Assembly (NCBI RefSeq): GCF_900109165.1 | Contig: NZ_FNZF01000001.1 | Coordinates: 1,022,747 to 1,086,746 of the forward strand | From: Bhargavaea ginsengi | GTDB lineage: Bacteria > Bacillota > Bacilli > Bacillales_A > Planococcaceae | DNA length: 64,000 nucleotides | Direction of reading: 5' to 3' | In this document: one piece after another, positions 49,942-58,377 of the stretch | Layout: every line of letters starts with the position of its first letter | Position numbering within the stretch: position 1 is the first letter of the stretch | The notes under the pieces: generated by a model | Told to the model about the DNA's origin: nothing | The model's input: only the letters and a program-made list of their open reading frames with translations | Databases searched by the model: none | Translations under genes and position numbers: made by a program

Positions 49942-50982
49942 TTACAGGCGGTCGCGATCGTTAAGGTTACGGTTGCGCAGCTCGAGGTCTTCATCGTCAT
50001 TCAGATCGAAGTCAGACGCAGATTCATCGAATGCGCGTGTTTCTCCTCCGGCACGGCCGTATTCTTCATGGACATTGCCGGACTTGTCGATATCCACTTC
50101 TTCCTTGCGGACTGTTTCGCTTACTGTTTCCGTATCTTGGATTTCACGCTTGCCGACGACAATCTCTTCACTGACGACCGGACGCTTCGTCACTTCGACG
50201 CGCTCTTCCGTCACAGGGATGTGGATGCTGTCGCCGTCTTCAAACACTTCGCCATCAGCCATTTCTCCGTCGACTTTGCGGCGTTCCACATATACTTCTT
50301 CACGCGTTACCGGGACTTCCACTGACTGCTCATCGGTTACGACATGCTTGTCGATATCGACTTCGCCTGTCTGTACGCGTTCCTTGTCGACACTGAGCTT
50401 TTCCTCATGGAGGCGGAGGCGGCGTGCCTCGTCGTCTTCATGGAGGTGATCGTGATGATCATGCTCATGGAGATGCTCGCTTTCCGTGAAGCGGCCGGAA
50501 CCGACAGATTCACCGCGGCCTTCGCCGAGCGGAGGCGCATCCACCGTCATGCCATCCTCATTGACCACGCCTGAGTCGTAATGGCCCACATTTGTGGAGT
50601 CGTAGTGGCTCACATCAGTGCTGTTCATCATATCACCGCCGGCACGGCCATAATCCGCATCCGCAAACAGCAGGATGCCGCCGTCGCGTGCATCATTGTA
50701 GTACTGGTTCGCCTCTTCTTCAGTGAAGCCCATGTCATTGAAGGCGCCCCGGTTTGATTCATCGCCTCCGAGGAAGTCCATGAAACGGTCGAGCCAGCCG
50801 CGGTCATCATCCGTGCCACGGGCGTCGACGTCCATCCGGCCACGCAGCGTATTCAGATTGTCCGAGTTGTTCGTCACAACATAAAGATGCGATTCGTCAT
50901 ACCCTTCCGTCTTCAGCTGCTCGATCTTGTTCATCACTTCTTCTTCTGTACCATACGTACCAATATACTTTCTGTTTACCAT
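49942..50982 (-). CDS. YflT/DUF2382 general stress protein
   Basis: A 346-residue acidic protein. Residues 1-110 are a YflT/general-stress-17M-like domain (KYIGTYGTEEEVMNKIEQLKTEGYDESHLYVVTNN); a His-rich linker (HLHEHDHHDHLHEDDEA) precedes a DUF2382 domain (about 175-300, with LRLHEEKLSVDKERVQTGEV and VPVTREEVYVERR). Cytoplasmic; function in stress unknown. ATG 50982 has GGAGGG eight bases upstream. A SigB-type promoter lies at 51036-51060. Confidence 0.87.
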   Translation of the reverse strand: MVNRKYIGTYGTEEEVMNKIEQLKTEGYDESHLYVVTNNSDNLNTLRGRMDVDARGTDDDRGWLDRFMDFLGGDESNRGAFNDMGFTEEEANQYYNDARDGGILLFADADYGRAGGDMMNSTDVSHYDSTNVGHYDSGVVNEDGMTVDAPPLGEGRGESVGSGRFTESEHLHEHDHHDHLHEDDEARRLRLHEEKLSVDKERVQTGEVDIDKHVVTDEQSVEVPVTREEVYVERRKVDGEMADGEVFEDGDSIHIPVTEERVEVTKRPVVSEEIVVGKREIQDTETVSETVRKEEVDIDKSGNVHEEYGRAGGETRAFDESASDFDLNDDEDLELRNRNLNDRDRL

Positions 50983-51035
50983 ACTGAATCCCTCCATCTT
51001 TTCGTTGTTGATGTTGAGGTGCGACTACTTGGTGT

Positions 51036-51060
51036 TTACCCGGGTCTCAGAGTCTGAAAC
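51036..51060 (-). promoter_or_regulatory. SigB-type promoter of the DUF2382-csbD unit
   Basis: Minus strand GTTTCA, 13-bp spacer, GGGTAA, close to the SigB consensus GTTTAA-N12-14-GGGTAT. Lies 54 bp before the start codon. Confidence 0.7.
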
Positions 51061-51210
51061 TATTACAAAAATGAAAGACTTAAAGAGCCGGGCAGTTGCC
51101 GGCACTGGTTTGAAGCCACGTGCGCATGGAAATAATATAAGTATGAAAACCTCCGGATTGCCTTGAAAAAGACGGTAATAACCGGTTAATAAAGGAAAGA
51201 GGTGCGGAAG

Positions 51211-51507
51211 ATGGAAAATCGTCAGGAGAAGAAAAAAGTAGAAGAAACTTGGGGAACCGAAGAGGAGCTGGATCTCACTCCCGAGAACAAGGATAACCCG
51301 GAAAACATGAAGGGACTGGAAGGCGAGAGCATTTACGACAGGGATGAAGATATGAAGCATGTCGACGCCATCCCCGTAGAAGACCGAAAACAGGAGGAGA
51401 TCGAGGAAAACCATAACCGGATGACCAAACATGACTCCTCGACCACCCAGAAGTTCCCCGGCGCGGACTATCAGCAAAATGACGAAACAATGGAAGATGA
51501 GCGATAA
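51211..51507 (+). CDS. Small acidic hydrophilic protein, 98 aa, unknown
   Basis: A 98-residue protein with no hydrophobic segment, rich in Glu, Asp, Lys and Asn (about half charged): EETWGTEEELDLTPENKDN, IYDRDEDMKHVDAIPVEDR, SSTTQKFPGADYQQ. It is probably disordered, typical of desiccation/stress proteins. ATG 51211 has AAAGAGG eight bases upstream. It is divergent from the DUF2382 stress gene, suggesting a stress role; that is inference. Confidence 0.7.
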   Translation: MENRQEKKKVEETWGTEEELDLTPENKDNPENMKGLEGESIYDRDEDMKHVDAIPVEDRKQEEIEENHNRMTKHDSSTTQKFPGADYQQNDETMEDER

Positions 51508-51519
51508 CCAGACAGGAAT

Positions 51520-51560
51520 AAGCCCCCGGGCGGCACGGATGCCGTCCGGGGGCTTATTTT
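51520..51560. terminator. Bidirectional terminator between the acidic protein and the CBS gene
   Basis: AAGCCCCC/GGGGGCTT with inner GGCGGCA/TGCCGTC pairing and flanking T tracts. Confidence 0.9.
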
Positions 51561-51584
51561 CTTTTCGCGATGCGTTCACGCTGA

Positions 51585-52289
51585 CTATTCGATTTTCATC
51601 AGGTCCCAAGGTGTGATGATGCCAATCAGCTTTTCATCGCGCCGGCCATTTTCCGTAATCAGCAGCGCCTCCAGCCGGCGCCCTTTCACGACTGCATCGG
51701 AAAACATCTCTTCCGCCGCATAAACAGACAGGTTGGCGGAGATGAATTCATAGGAGCGCCCGGTATGGATATGGCGGAGGATGTCGGAAAGCGTCGTTAT
51801 TTCCCGGGAAATGACGTCATCAGCAACTGTTTCGGCCAGATATTCCATCAGACCGGAAGGCGAAATCAGTCCGCGGAACTCGTCTTCCTCAAACACGGGA
51901 ATCTGGAAATCCTTCTTTTTCCCTGCCATGCGGAGCGCATCTGCGAGTGAGTCGTCAGGGGCGAAAATGCGGACCTGCCTGCGGAACTGACCACCCGCAA
52001 CGGGCGGCTCGGTGAGGATACGGTCGATCTGTTCGATCTTCTCCACGACTTCGTCATGCGGCTCCGCGATAGCGTACTCGATTGCAGTCCGGTGATGGAC
52101 GATGGCGTTGCGCAGGTCACCGTACTCCCGCAGGTCATCCTCAAAGCGGCGGACGATGGCGTTCTTCTTTTTGGCAAAATCGATCAGCTTAAAGAAAGAG
52201 ACATAAGTGTTGGAACCGGTCATTTTCTCAAGCGCCTTTTCAATGCGGTTAAAAGCGACCAGGAACCGTTCGGAATTGCTGGCTGTCAT
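51585..52289 (-). CDS. CBS-domain protein
   Basis: A 234-residue protein: an N-terminal helical part (1-105) without known motif, then two CBS motifs (VRIFAPDDSLADALRMAGKKKDFQIPVF and LSVYAAEEMFSDAVVKGRRLEALLITENG...LIGIITPWDLMKIE). Likely a nucleotide-sensing regulator in the cytoplasm. It follows the ABC exporter genes by 13 bp on the same strand. Confidence 0.85.
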   Translation of the reverse strand: MTASNSERFLVAFNRIEKALEKMTGSNTYVSFFKLIDFAKKKNAIVRRFEDDLREYGDLRNAIVHHRTAIEYAIAEPHDEVVEKIEQIDRILTEPPVAGGQFRRQVRIFAPDDSLADALRMAGKKKDFQIPVFEEDEFRGLISPSGLMEYLAETVADDVISREITTLSDILRHIHTGRSYEFISANLSVYAAEEMFSDAVVKGRRLEALLITENGRRDEKLIGIITPWDLMKIE

Positions 52290-52302
52290 CGTCCTACCCC
52301 CT

Positions 52303-53088
52303 TTATACTTTTGCTTTTGCTGCGTTTTTCCGGGCCTGCCGGATACCGAACAGGATCAGGAGGACGGTAATCAGGGCAGTCACGCCAAGCGCGCCTGCCA
52401 GGTCACCGGATTCGGGACTGCCTGTAAGATACATCAGTCCGTAACCCTGAAGCTTCCACGGAGACCAAGTCCAGTACGTCCCGACGAGGCTATCAATCAT
52501 CATGCCAATAAACAGGATGCCAAGCGCCGCTCCCGCGGCCCCGCCGGTCGGAAGCGCCGCGCTTGCCGTAAGCGTGAGAGTCACAACAAAGATGAGCCAG
52601 GCAGCCATGACCAGGAGAAACAGGGCCACATCGGTGAATCCGGGGACCGTTTCATACAGCTGTACGATATAGGTCGCCGCCATGCCATAACCAAGCCAGA
52701 GGGACGCAAACGCCAGCAACACGGCAGCTGTCCATTTCGACAGGTAGTAAGTTGAATATGAGATCGGCCGCACGTACAGCAGTGTGCCGGTGCCGCTTTT
52801 CCGCTCGCCGGACAAAGAGCCCATAAACGCAAGCACGAGGACGAGCAGCCCGATGGTCTGGTATTGGCCGGTAAGCGAAGCGTAGACGTCCGCTCCTGTC
52901 ATTTCAGGCAGCATGAACTCCGCTCCTTCCGGCAGATTGCCGACGCTTTCCAGAATCTGTGGAAGGAAGTGGTAGGTAAGCGGCTCCAGCGCTCCGAAAA
53001 AGATGAAGACGAGCGGGACCCAGAAGAGTTTGAAGCTTCTCGCCTGCTCACGCAATTCCTTGCCGAGTAAAAGGCTGAACTGCTTCAT
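52303..53088 (-). CDS. yxlG: YxlG-like ABC-2 permease
   Basis: A 261-residue permease with six helices (NosY/YxlG type): GKELREQARSFKLFWVPLVFIFFG, LVLVLAFMGSLSGERKSGTGTLLYVRPISYSTYYLSKW. Overlaps the ATPase stop by four bases (ATGA). Exporter of unknown substrate. Confidence 0.88.
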   Translation of the reverse strand: MKQFSLLLGKELREQARSFKLFWVPLVFIFFGALEPLTYHFLPQILESVGNLPEGAEFMLPEMTGADVYASLTGQYQTIGLLVLVLAFMGSLSGERKSGTGTLLYVRPISYSTYYLSKWTAAVLLAFASLWLGYGMAATYIVQLYETVPGFTDVALFLLVMAAWLIFVVTLTLTASAALPTGGAAGAALGILFIGMMIDSLVGTYWTWSPWKLQGYGLMYLTGSPESGDLAGALGVTALITVLLILFGIRQARKNAAKAKV

Positions 53089-53978
53089 GGCCGCTCCACC
53101 ACCTTCATGAAAATGTCCTCGAGCCTCACGGATACCCTGCCGATGTTAGTGATGCCGGCCGGATGACCTCCGGCGTAGCGGAGCAATTCTTCCATCGAAA
53201 CCGCTTCTCCGGAAATCGTGACGGCCGAACCGTCAGCACGTGCAGCCCACGGCGCCGATGCGGCAAACCGCTCCGCCGCCTCCGGGTTATTGAACAAGAC
53301 CCTGTATCCCGAACCGCCATACTTTTCCCTGACTTCACGGAGAGGACCCTGCTCGATCAGCTTGCCGCTCCGGAGAAACAGCAGCTGGTCGGTCATCTCC
53401 TCCGCATCATTCAGGATATGGGTCGAGTACAGGATGGTCGTCGAACCGCCGAGTTCCTTCAGCATCTCCATCACTTCACGCCTGCCCGCTGGATCAAGTG
53501 CTGATACCGGTTCATCCAGAAGCAGGAGCGAAGGCCGGTGAACGATTGCCTGGGCAAGGCCCAGCCGCTGCTTCATCCCGCCGGAAAAGCCTCCGATCCG
53601 CTTTTTTCCTGCATCTCCGAGTCCGACGAAGCCAAGTGTCTTCTCGCATGCCGAGCGCACACTCCGGCCCTCAAGACCGCTCAGGCCGGCCGCCAGCTCC
53701 ATGTATTCGATGGCCGTCATCCAGGGGAAGAACTTCGGATACTGCGGAAGAAACCCGATGGCGCTTCTTGGATCCTTCCCTTCTCCGCTGAACCGGATTG
53801 TGCCTGATGTTTGCCGGAGCAGTCCCGCGAGCATGGAGAGCGTCGTCGTCTTGCCGGAACCGTTCGGCCCGATCAGCGCAGTCGCCGTATGCTCCCCGAG
53901 CGAAAATGTCAGGTCGTCCACTGCCCGGATGCCGTCATACTGTTTCGTAAGCCCGGATACCTCCAATACCGTGTTCAC
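53085..53978 (-). CDS. yxlF: YxlF-like ABC transporter ATPase
   Basis: A 297-residue ATPase: Walker A GPNGSGKTT, FLPQYPKFFPWM (Q loop), SGGMKQRLGLAQA, LLLLDEPVSALDP, YSTHILNDAEEM, plus a C-terminal domain of exporter type. GTG start at 53978 with GGGAGG eight bases upstream; it overlaps the YxlE stop (GTGA). Confidence 0.9.
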   Translation of the reverse strand: MNTVLEVSGLTKQYDGIRAVDDLTFSLGEHTATALIGPNGSGKTTTLSMLAGLLRQTSGTIRFSGEGKDPRSAIGFLPQYPKFFPWMTAIEYMELAAGLSGLEGRSVRSACEKTLGFVGLGDAGKKRIGGFSGGMKQRLGLAQAIVHRPSLLLLDEPVSALDPAGRREVMEMLKELGGSTTILYSTHILNDAEEMTDQLLFLRSGKLIEQGPLREVREKYGGSGYRVLFNNPEAAERFAASAPWAARADGSAVTISGEAVSMEELLRYAGGHPAGITNIGRVSVRLEDIFMKVVERP

Positions 53979-54184
53979 GAATGCCGCCTCCCAACCGTAA
54001 AGTAGAGGACCGGACCGATCGTATTGATGAAGATGATAATAAATACCCAAAGAATGACCGGGCCGTTCGTCGAGCGTTTCCTGTTCAGGTCAATCAGCGC
54101 TGCGGTCATGAGAACGAGCTGAATCGCAATCAGCGGCCAAATGAGCCCCCAGGGGATTTCAGCTAACTGTTCGGTAATGGACAT
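53975..54184 (-). CDS. yxlE: YxlE-like PLDc_N membrane protein
   Basis: A 69-residue protein with two helices and the PLDc_N motif (WGLIWPLIAIQLVLMTAALIDL and the IINTIGPVLYF-like IFINTIGPVLYFTVGRR). In B. subtilis yxlE precedes yxlFG in the sigY operon and YxlE limits SigY activity; no sigY-like gene is present here. Confidence 0.85.
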   Translation of the reverse strand: MSITEQLAEIPWGLIWPLIAIQLVLMTAALIDLNRKRSTNGPVILWVFIIIFINTIGPVLYFTVGRRHS

Positions 54185-54345
54185 GGGAATCCCTCCATGA
54201 TCAAGATGGTTATTCTACGTTTCATAGTGAGGAAAAGTTCCCACTAAAAAGAAATGTTGCCGCCTTCACTCCGGCACTGAGCCCCTGTTTCCTCCACGCC
54301 TTCCGGCCATGCTATACTATCGGTTGGAATGGAGGAAACACAGAA

Positions 54346-55248
54346 ATGCCAAAATGGATTTATCCCGTGATGATCGCAGTGGGCTCGTCCTGCTACGGCA
54401 TCCTGTCAACCAATATCAAGCTGGCGATGAACGCCGGCTTTACAGCGTCCGAGGCTGTCACCGCCCAATACATGACTGGCTTTTTCCTGGCGCTGATCCT
54501 GTTTGCCGCCATCAACCGGCGGCTGCCGAATCTGAAGGGGGCATCGGCACTGATTCCGGCGGGCGTGTTTACGGCAGCGACCGGAATCGTCTATGGGAAG
54601 TCGCTGATCTACCTTCCCGCATCCCTTGCCGTCGTCCTGCTATTCCAGTTTACGTGGATCGGCATGCTGATCGACTGCATCGCCAGAAAAAGGCTGCCCA
54701 ACCGGGGAGAATTGCTTTCCCTTGTCCTGCTCTTTGCAGGCACGGTGCTGGCTGCCGGCCTGATCGGCACCGACCTGACCGGCATTCCTTGGCAGGGATG
54801 GGCTTGGGGAATGGCCGCCGCACTTACCTTCTCCCTGTTCATCTTCTCAAACCGTAAATCAGTAGAAGGCATGGATACGCTCACCCGCATGCTTGTCACT
54901 TCTTTTGTAGCCGTGATTGTCATATCGGTTTTCCAATCCCCAGAAATCCTCTGGAACGGCAGCCTGCCGGATGGCCTTTGGATGTATGGGCTGTTGCTCG
55001 GCGTCTTCGGGATTATTGCGCCGGTTGCCTTGTTCGGCATGGCGGTGCCGCATGTCGGCTCCGGCATGTCCTCGATACTGAGCTCGGCCGAACTGCCGGT
55101 CGCCGTCACCGTCTCTGTCCTTCTCCTGAATGAGCCGTTCTCGGGTCTGCAGCTTGCGGGAATCATTGTCATCCTGATCGGAATGATCGTTCCCACACTG
55201 TTCGAGCGAAGGCGTTCCGCTCCGCCCGCTGTCACGGAATCGACGTAA
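54346..55248 (+). CDS. EamA-family (DMT) transporter
   Basis: A 300-residue protein with ten helices in two EamA repeats (FTASEAVTAQYMTGFFLALILF; VPHVGSGMSSILSSAELPVAVTVSVLLLNEPFSGLQLAGI). Likely amino acid or metabolite exporter. GGAGGAAA upstream of the ATG; -10 TATACT about 30 bp upstream. Confidence 0.9.
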   Translation: MPKWIYPVMIAVGSSCYGILSTNIKLAMNAGFTASEAVTAQYMTGFFLALILFAAINRRLPNLKGASALIPAGVFTAATGIVYGKSLIYLPASLAVVLLFQFTWIGMLIDCIARKRLPNRGELLSLVLLFAGTVLAAGLIGTDLTGIPWQGWAWGMAAALTFSLFIFSNRKSVEGMDTLTRMLVTSFVAVIVISVFQSPEILWNGSLPDGLWMYGLLLGVFGIIAPVALFGMAVPHVGSGMSSILSSAELPVAVTVSVLLLNEPFSGLQLAGIIVILIGMIVPTLFERRRSAPPAVTEST

Positions 55249-55328
55249 TCGCCTTTTGTTTGTCAAGATTCCCGGATGCCCATATGGTTTGATAGAGTCA
55301 GCACACTTAATGGAAAGAAGGTATCTCC

Positions 55329-55760
55329 ATGAAGAAGAAAATGACGTTCACTCTTTTGTCGGCCTTCCTGATTTTCTTGCTCGGCGCCTGCGGCACCTCT
55401 GATGACCAGTCGGGAGAAACCGGTGGTGACCATGCCGGACACGAAGAGACGGATGCCGAACAAGGCGTACACCCGCTCACCGTAGATATGCAATTGCCGG
55501 AAAAGGCGACCGCTGGCGAGGAAGTCACCATCCGCACGATCGTCACGATGGGCGATGAAATCGTTGAAGACGCGGATGAAGTGAAGTACGAGATCCGGAA
55601 CGAGGCCGGAGAAAGCGAAATGATCGTGGCCGAATTCGACGGAGAAGAAGCTTACCCCATCACGAAAACCTTCGACGAGCCGGGCACCTATAAGGTGATC
55701 CCTCATACGACCGCCCGCGGCCTGCACACGATGCCGGCCAAGGACATCACGATCGAATAA
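55329..55760 (+). CDS. FixH-like (YtkA-type) lipoprotein
   Basis: A 143-residue lipoprotein (LLGAC, Cys21), a His/Asp/Glu-rich linker (GGDHAGHEETDAEQGVH) that may bind metal, and a beta-sandwich domain of FixH/YtkA type (LTVDMQLPEKATAGEEVTIRTIVT). Possibly involved in copper or cytochrome assembly; function unknown. Confidence 0.8.
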   Translation: MKKKMTFTLLSAFLIFLLGACGTSDDQSGETGGDHAGHEETDAEQGVHPLTVDMQLPEKATAGEEVTIRTIVTMGDEIVEDADEVKYEIRNEAGESEMIVAEFDGEEAYPITKTFDEPGTYKVIPHTTARGLHTMPAKDITIE

Positions 55761-55767
55761 AAAGAAT

Positions 55768-55808
55768 CCCCGCGGCACAGTCATGAAGACCGTGCCACGG
55801 GGGTTTTT
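55768..55808. terminator. Bidirectional terminator between FixH-like and MMPL genes
   Basis: CCCCG-C-GGCAC-A-GTC pairs with GAC-C-GTGCC-A-CGGGG; T tract 55804-55808. Confidence 0.85.
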
Positions 55809-55814
55809 GGTTGA

Positions 55815-57899
55815 TCAGATTCCGCTCCGCTTTCCGAGCAAAAGGATGATTGCCGGGATCAGCAGCGGCCTTACGACGAATGTGTCAATCAGGATACCGA
55901 GTGCCATCATAATGCCAAACAGTTTAAGTTCGTAAATCGGCATCGTTCCAAGCACAAGGAATGTCGCGGCCAGGATAAGACCTGCCGAACTGATGACGCC
56001 GCCGGTCTTCTCGATACCGAGCTTGACGGCCTCCTTCAGCTCGTGATGCTTCCGCTCTTCACGGATCCGGGCGATGAGCATGATGGAGTAGTCGACACCC
56101 AGCGCGATCAGGAAGACGAATGTGTAAAGCGGGATGCGGTAGCTGATTTCATCCGTCCCGAAGAACACATCGAACAGGAAGATCGACAATCCGAGCGTCG
56201 CAGCGAATGACAGCAGCAGCGTGCCGATCAGATACAGCGGCGCGATCACCGAACGGGTCTGGAACGCCAGCATAAGCGTGATCAGGACCGCGACGGCGAT
56301 CATGATGATGAGCGTATCACGGTCATTGATTTCCCGTAGGTCCGCGTTGATCGCGCTCTGGCCGGCCAGATGGAATTCGGCGGCATTGATTCCCGCCTCT
56401 TCCGCAATCTCCATGCCGCGGTCCCTCAACTGGTTCGCCGCATCAAGCGCGTCGCTTTCATACGGGTTCGAGTCGAACGTGACCGTGACCTGGACCGCCT
56501 CGCCGTCTTCCGATACCGGCATGCCCTGGAACGAGGTTCCTGCGATGCCCGGTTCTTGTTCGATGGCCGTCGCGAGTTCGGCAGCCTGGTCCGGCGTGAT
56601 TGTGCCTTCAGAAACGACAAGCACCGTTCCCGGAGCAAGCTCCCCTTCGCCGAACGTATCGCCGAGCACTTCGAATCCTTGGCGTGAAGACAGATCATCC
56701 GGGAACGACTTGATCAGGTCGAACGATTCCTTGTAGTTGACCGTGTTGATCGAAGCGAGGACGAGCACGGCCAGCACCGGAATCAGGAATGCGACCGGAC
56801 GGGCCGTGACCTTTTCCGAAAGCCGGGCCCAGATCGTCTTCTTTTTTGCTTTCTCTTCGCCATAAGCCGGAATCCTTGGCCAGAATGCCTTGCGCCCCGC
56901 AATGGCGAACAGTGCCGGAAGCAATGTCAGGCCGGCGATAAGAATGATCGCAGCAGCAATGGCGAACACCGGCGCAAAGTTCCGGTAGGACTCGTAAAGC
57001 GCAACAAACAAAGTAAGGACACCGAGGAAGATCGTGCTTCCGCTGAAGAAGATCGGTTCTCTGACACCCTTGACCGCCGCATCCATCGCCTCGGCGGTAT
57101 CTTCATGTGTCCGCAATTCTTCGCGGAATCGCGAGAATACAAGCAGCGAGTAGTCAGTGACGACCGCAAACAGCAGGACAAGCATGATTGAGATGGACTG
57201 GTTCTCGGTGACATACCAGCCGGCCGATGCACCAAGTCCGACCACTTTATCAACGACCGTATAGACGATCGATGCCCCGATAAGCGGGATCAGCGCCAGA
57301 AGCGGTGAGCGGTAGATGATGAGAAGCAGGACCAGGATGATCGCCACAGTCGACAGAATCAGGACAACATCCGCCCGTGAAAACAGCTCGACAGCGTCGG
57401 CAGCGATTCCCGCCGGTCCGGTCCAATAGATTTCCATGCCGTCTCCCGCTTCCGCGGCGACGGTTTCTTTCATGTCGTCAAGAAGAACCTTCAGCTCTGT
57501 CCCTTCCAGGCCGGGCAGCGTGACCGGCGCAAAAAATACCGTTCCGTCTTCGGAGAGGAACGTATCCCTTGTTCCGAGAAGCGCCTGAGCCGGGATGACC
57601 GTCACGTCTTCATAGGACTCGTTTTCGGAAAGCCCGCCGATCGCTTCCGCAAAGGCAGTGATCTGTTCCTCGGTCAGGCCATCCGCGTTTTCTGCAACAA
57701 CGATAGCCGGAACCCCTTCCTCCGAAGGGAAGTAATCGTTGATGCGCTCCGAAGCGACGATCGACGGCTCATCCGCAGGAAGCCCGGAGTTTTCATTCGG
57801 CTCGAAAAAGTCCCTGGCACCCGGTGCCACAACAGACAGCACGGAGGCAGCAATGATCCAGATGAGCAGGGTCGCCCAATACTTCCGTTTCCCTTTCAT
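55815..57899 (-). CDS. MMPL-family RND-type transporter
   Basis: A 694-residue membrane protein with twelve helices in two repeats, each with a large external loop; signatures FAVVTDYSLLVFSRFREELRTHEDTAEAMDAA and ALGVDYSIMLIARIREERKHHELKEAV with GxxxDY proton-relay residues. Proton-driven export of lipids or hydrophobic compounds. It overlaps its upstream gene by four bases. Confidence 0.92.
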   Translation of the reverse strand: MKGKRKYWATLLIWIIAASVLSVVAPGARDFFEPNENSGLPADEPSIVASERINDYFPSEEGVPAIVVAENADGLTEEQITAFAEAIGGLSENESYEDVTVIPAQALLGTRDTFLSEDGTVFFAPVTLPGLEGTELKVLLDDMKETVAAEAGDGMEIYWTGPAGIAADAVELFSRADVVLILSTVAIILVLLLIIYRSPLLALIPLIGASIVYTVVDKVVGLGASAGWYVTENQSISIMLVLLFAVVTDYSLLVFSRFREELRTHEDTAEAMDAAVKGVREPIFFSGSTIFLGVLTLFVALYESYRNFAPVFAIAAAIILIAGLTLLPALFAIAGRKAFWPRIPAYGEEKAKKKTIWARLSEKVTARPVAFLIPVLAVLVLASINTVNYKESFDLIKSFPDDLSSRQGFEVLGDTFGEGELAPGTVLVVSEGTITPDQAAELATAIEQEPGIAGTSFQGMPVSEDGEAVQVTVTFDSNPYESDALDAANQLRDRGMEIAEEAGINAAEFHLAGQSAINADLREINDRDTLIIMIAVAVLITLMLAFQTRSVIAPLYLIGTLLLSFAATLGLSIFLFDVFFGTDEISYRIPLYTFVFLIALGVDYSIMLIARIREERKHHELKEAVKLGIEKTGGVISSAGLILAATFLVLGTMPIYELKLFGIMMALGILIDTFVVRPLLIPAIILLLGKRSGI

Positions 57900-58297
57900 C
57901 GGCGATCCCCTTCTTTCTCAGTCATAAAGGTTACCGCGACAAACAATGCGAACGCGACAAGCAGAGTGGTCCCGCCGACGATGTAGAAGATAAGCGAGAA
58001 CGTTTCATTAATCCCGAATGGCTGCATGAACTGCAGCCACATCCCCGTTGTGAGGCCAATCGCACCGAGGATCCCGGTCCAGCCGTGGATGGCGACCAGT
58101 TTCTGTGAGCGCACCGCGTAAAGCTTATAAAAGACACCCCAGGAAAACACCGACAGCCAGCCGACGAGCAGGATATGGGCGTGGATCGGGCGGAACGCAT
58201 AGGATCCCGCTCCCGCCATGTGGGAGCCGATCACCGTACCGATCAGCCCAAAAATGGCTGCGATGCGCATGAGGCGCAGACTCCATTTTCCTTGCAT
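57896..58297 (-). CDS. Four-helix membrane protein, haem-copper-oxidase-like
   Basis: A 133-residue membrane protein with four helices. FRPIHAHILLVGWLSVFSWGVFYKLYAVRSQ resembles the first helices of haem-copper oxidase subunit I with a His in the membrane, but it is far too short to be an oxidase. Function unknown. GGAGGG before the ATG; coupled to the MMPL gene by ATGA overlap. Confidence 0.75.
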   Translation of the reverse strand: MQGKWSLRLMRIAAIFGLIGTVIGSHMAGAGSYAFRPIHAHILLVGWLSVFSWGVFYKLYAVRSQKLVAIHGWTGILGAIGLTTGMWLQFMQPFGINETFSLIFYIVGGTTLLVAFALFVAVTFMTEKEGDRR

Positions 58298-58377
58298 GTT
58301 GAATCCCTCCGTTCACTTGATGATTTCATTATAAGTTCCCAAGTTGAACGGAAGATGAACTTGGGGTGACAAAACGT

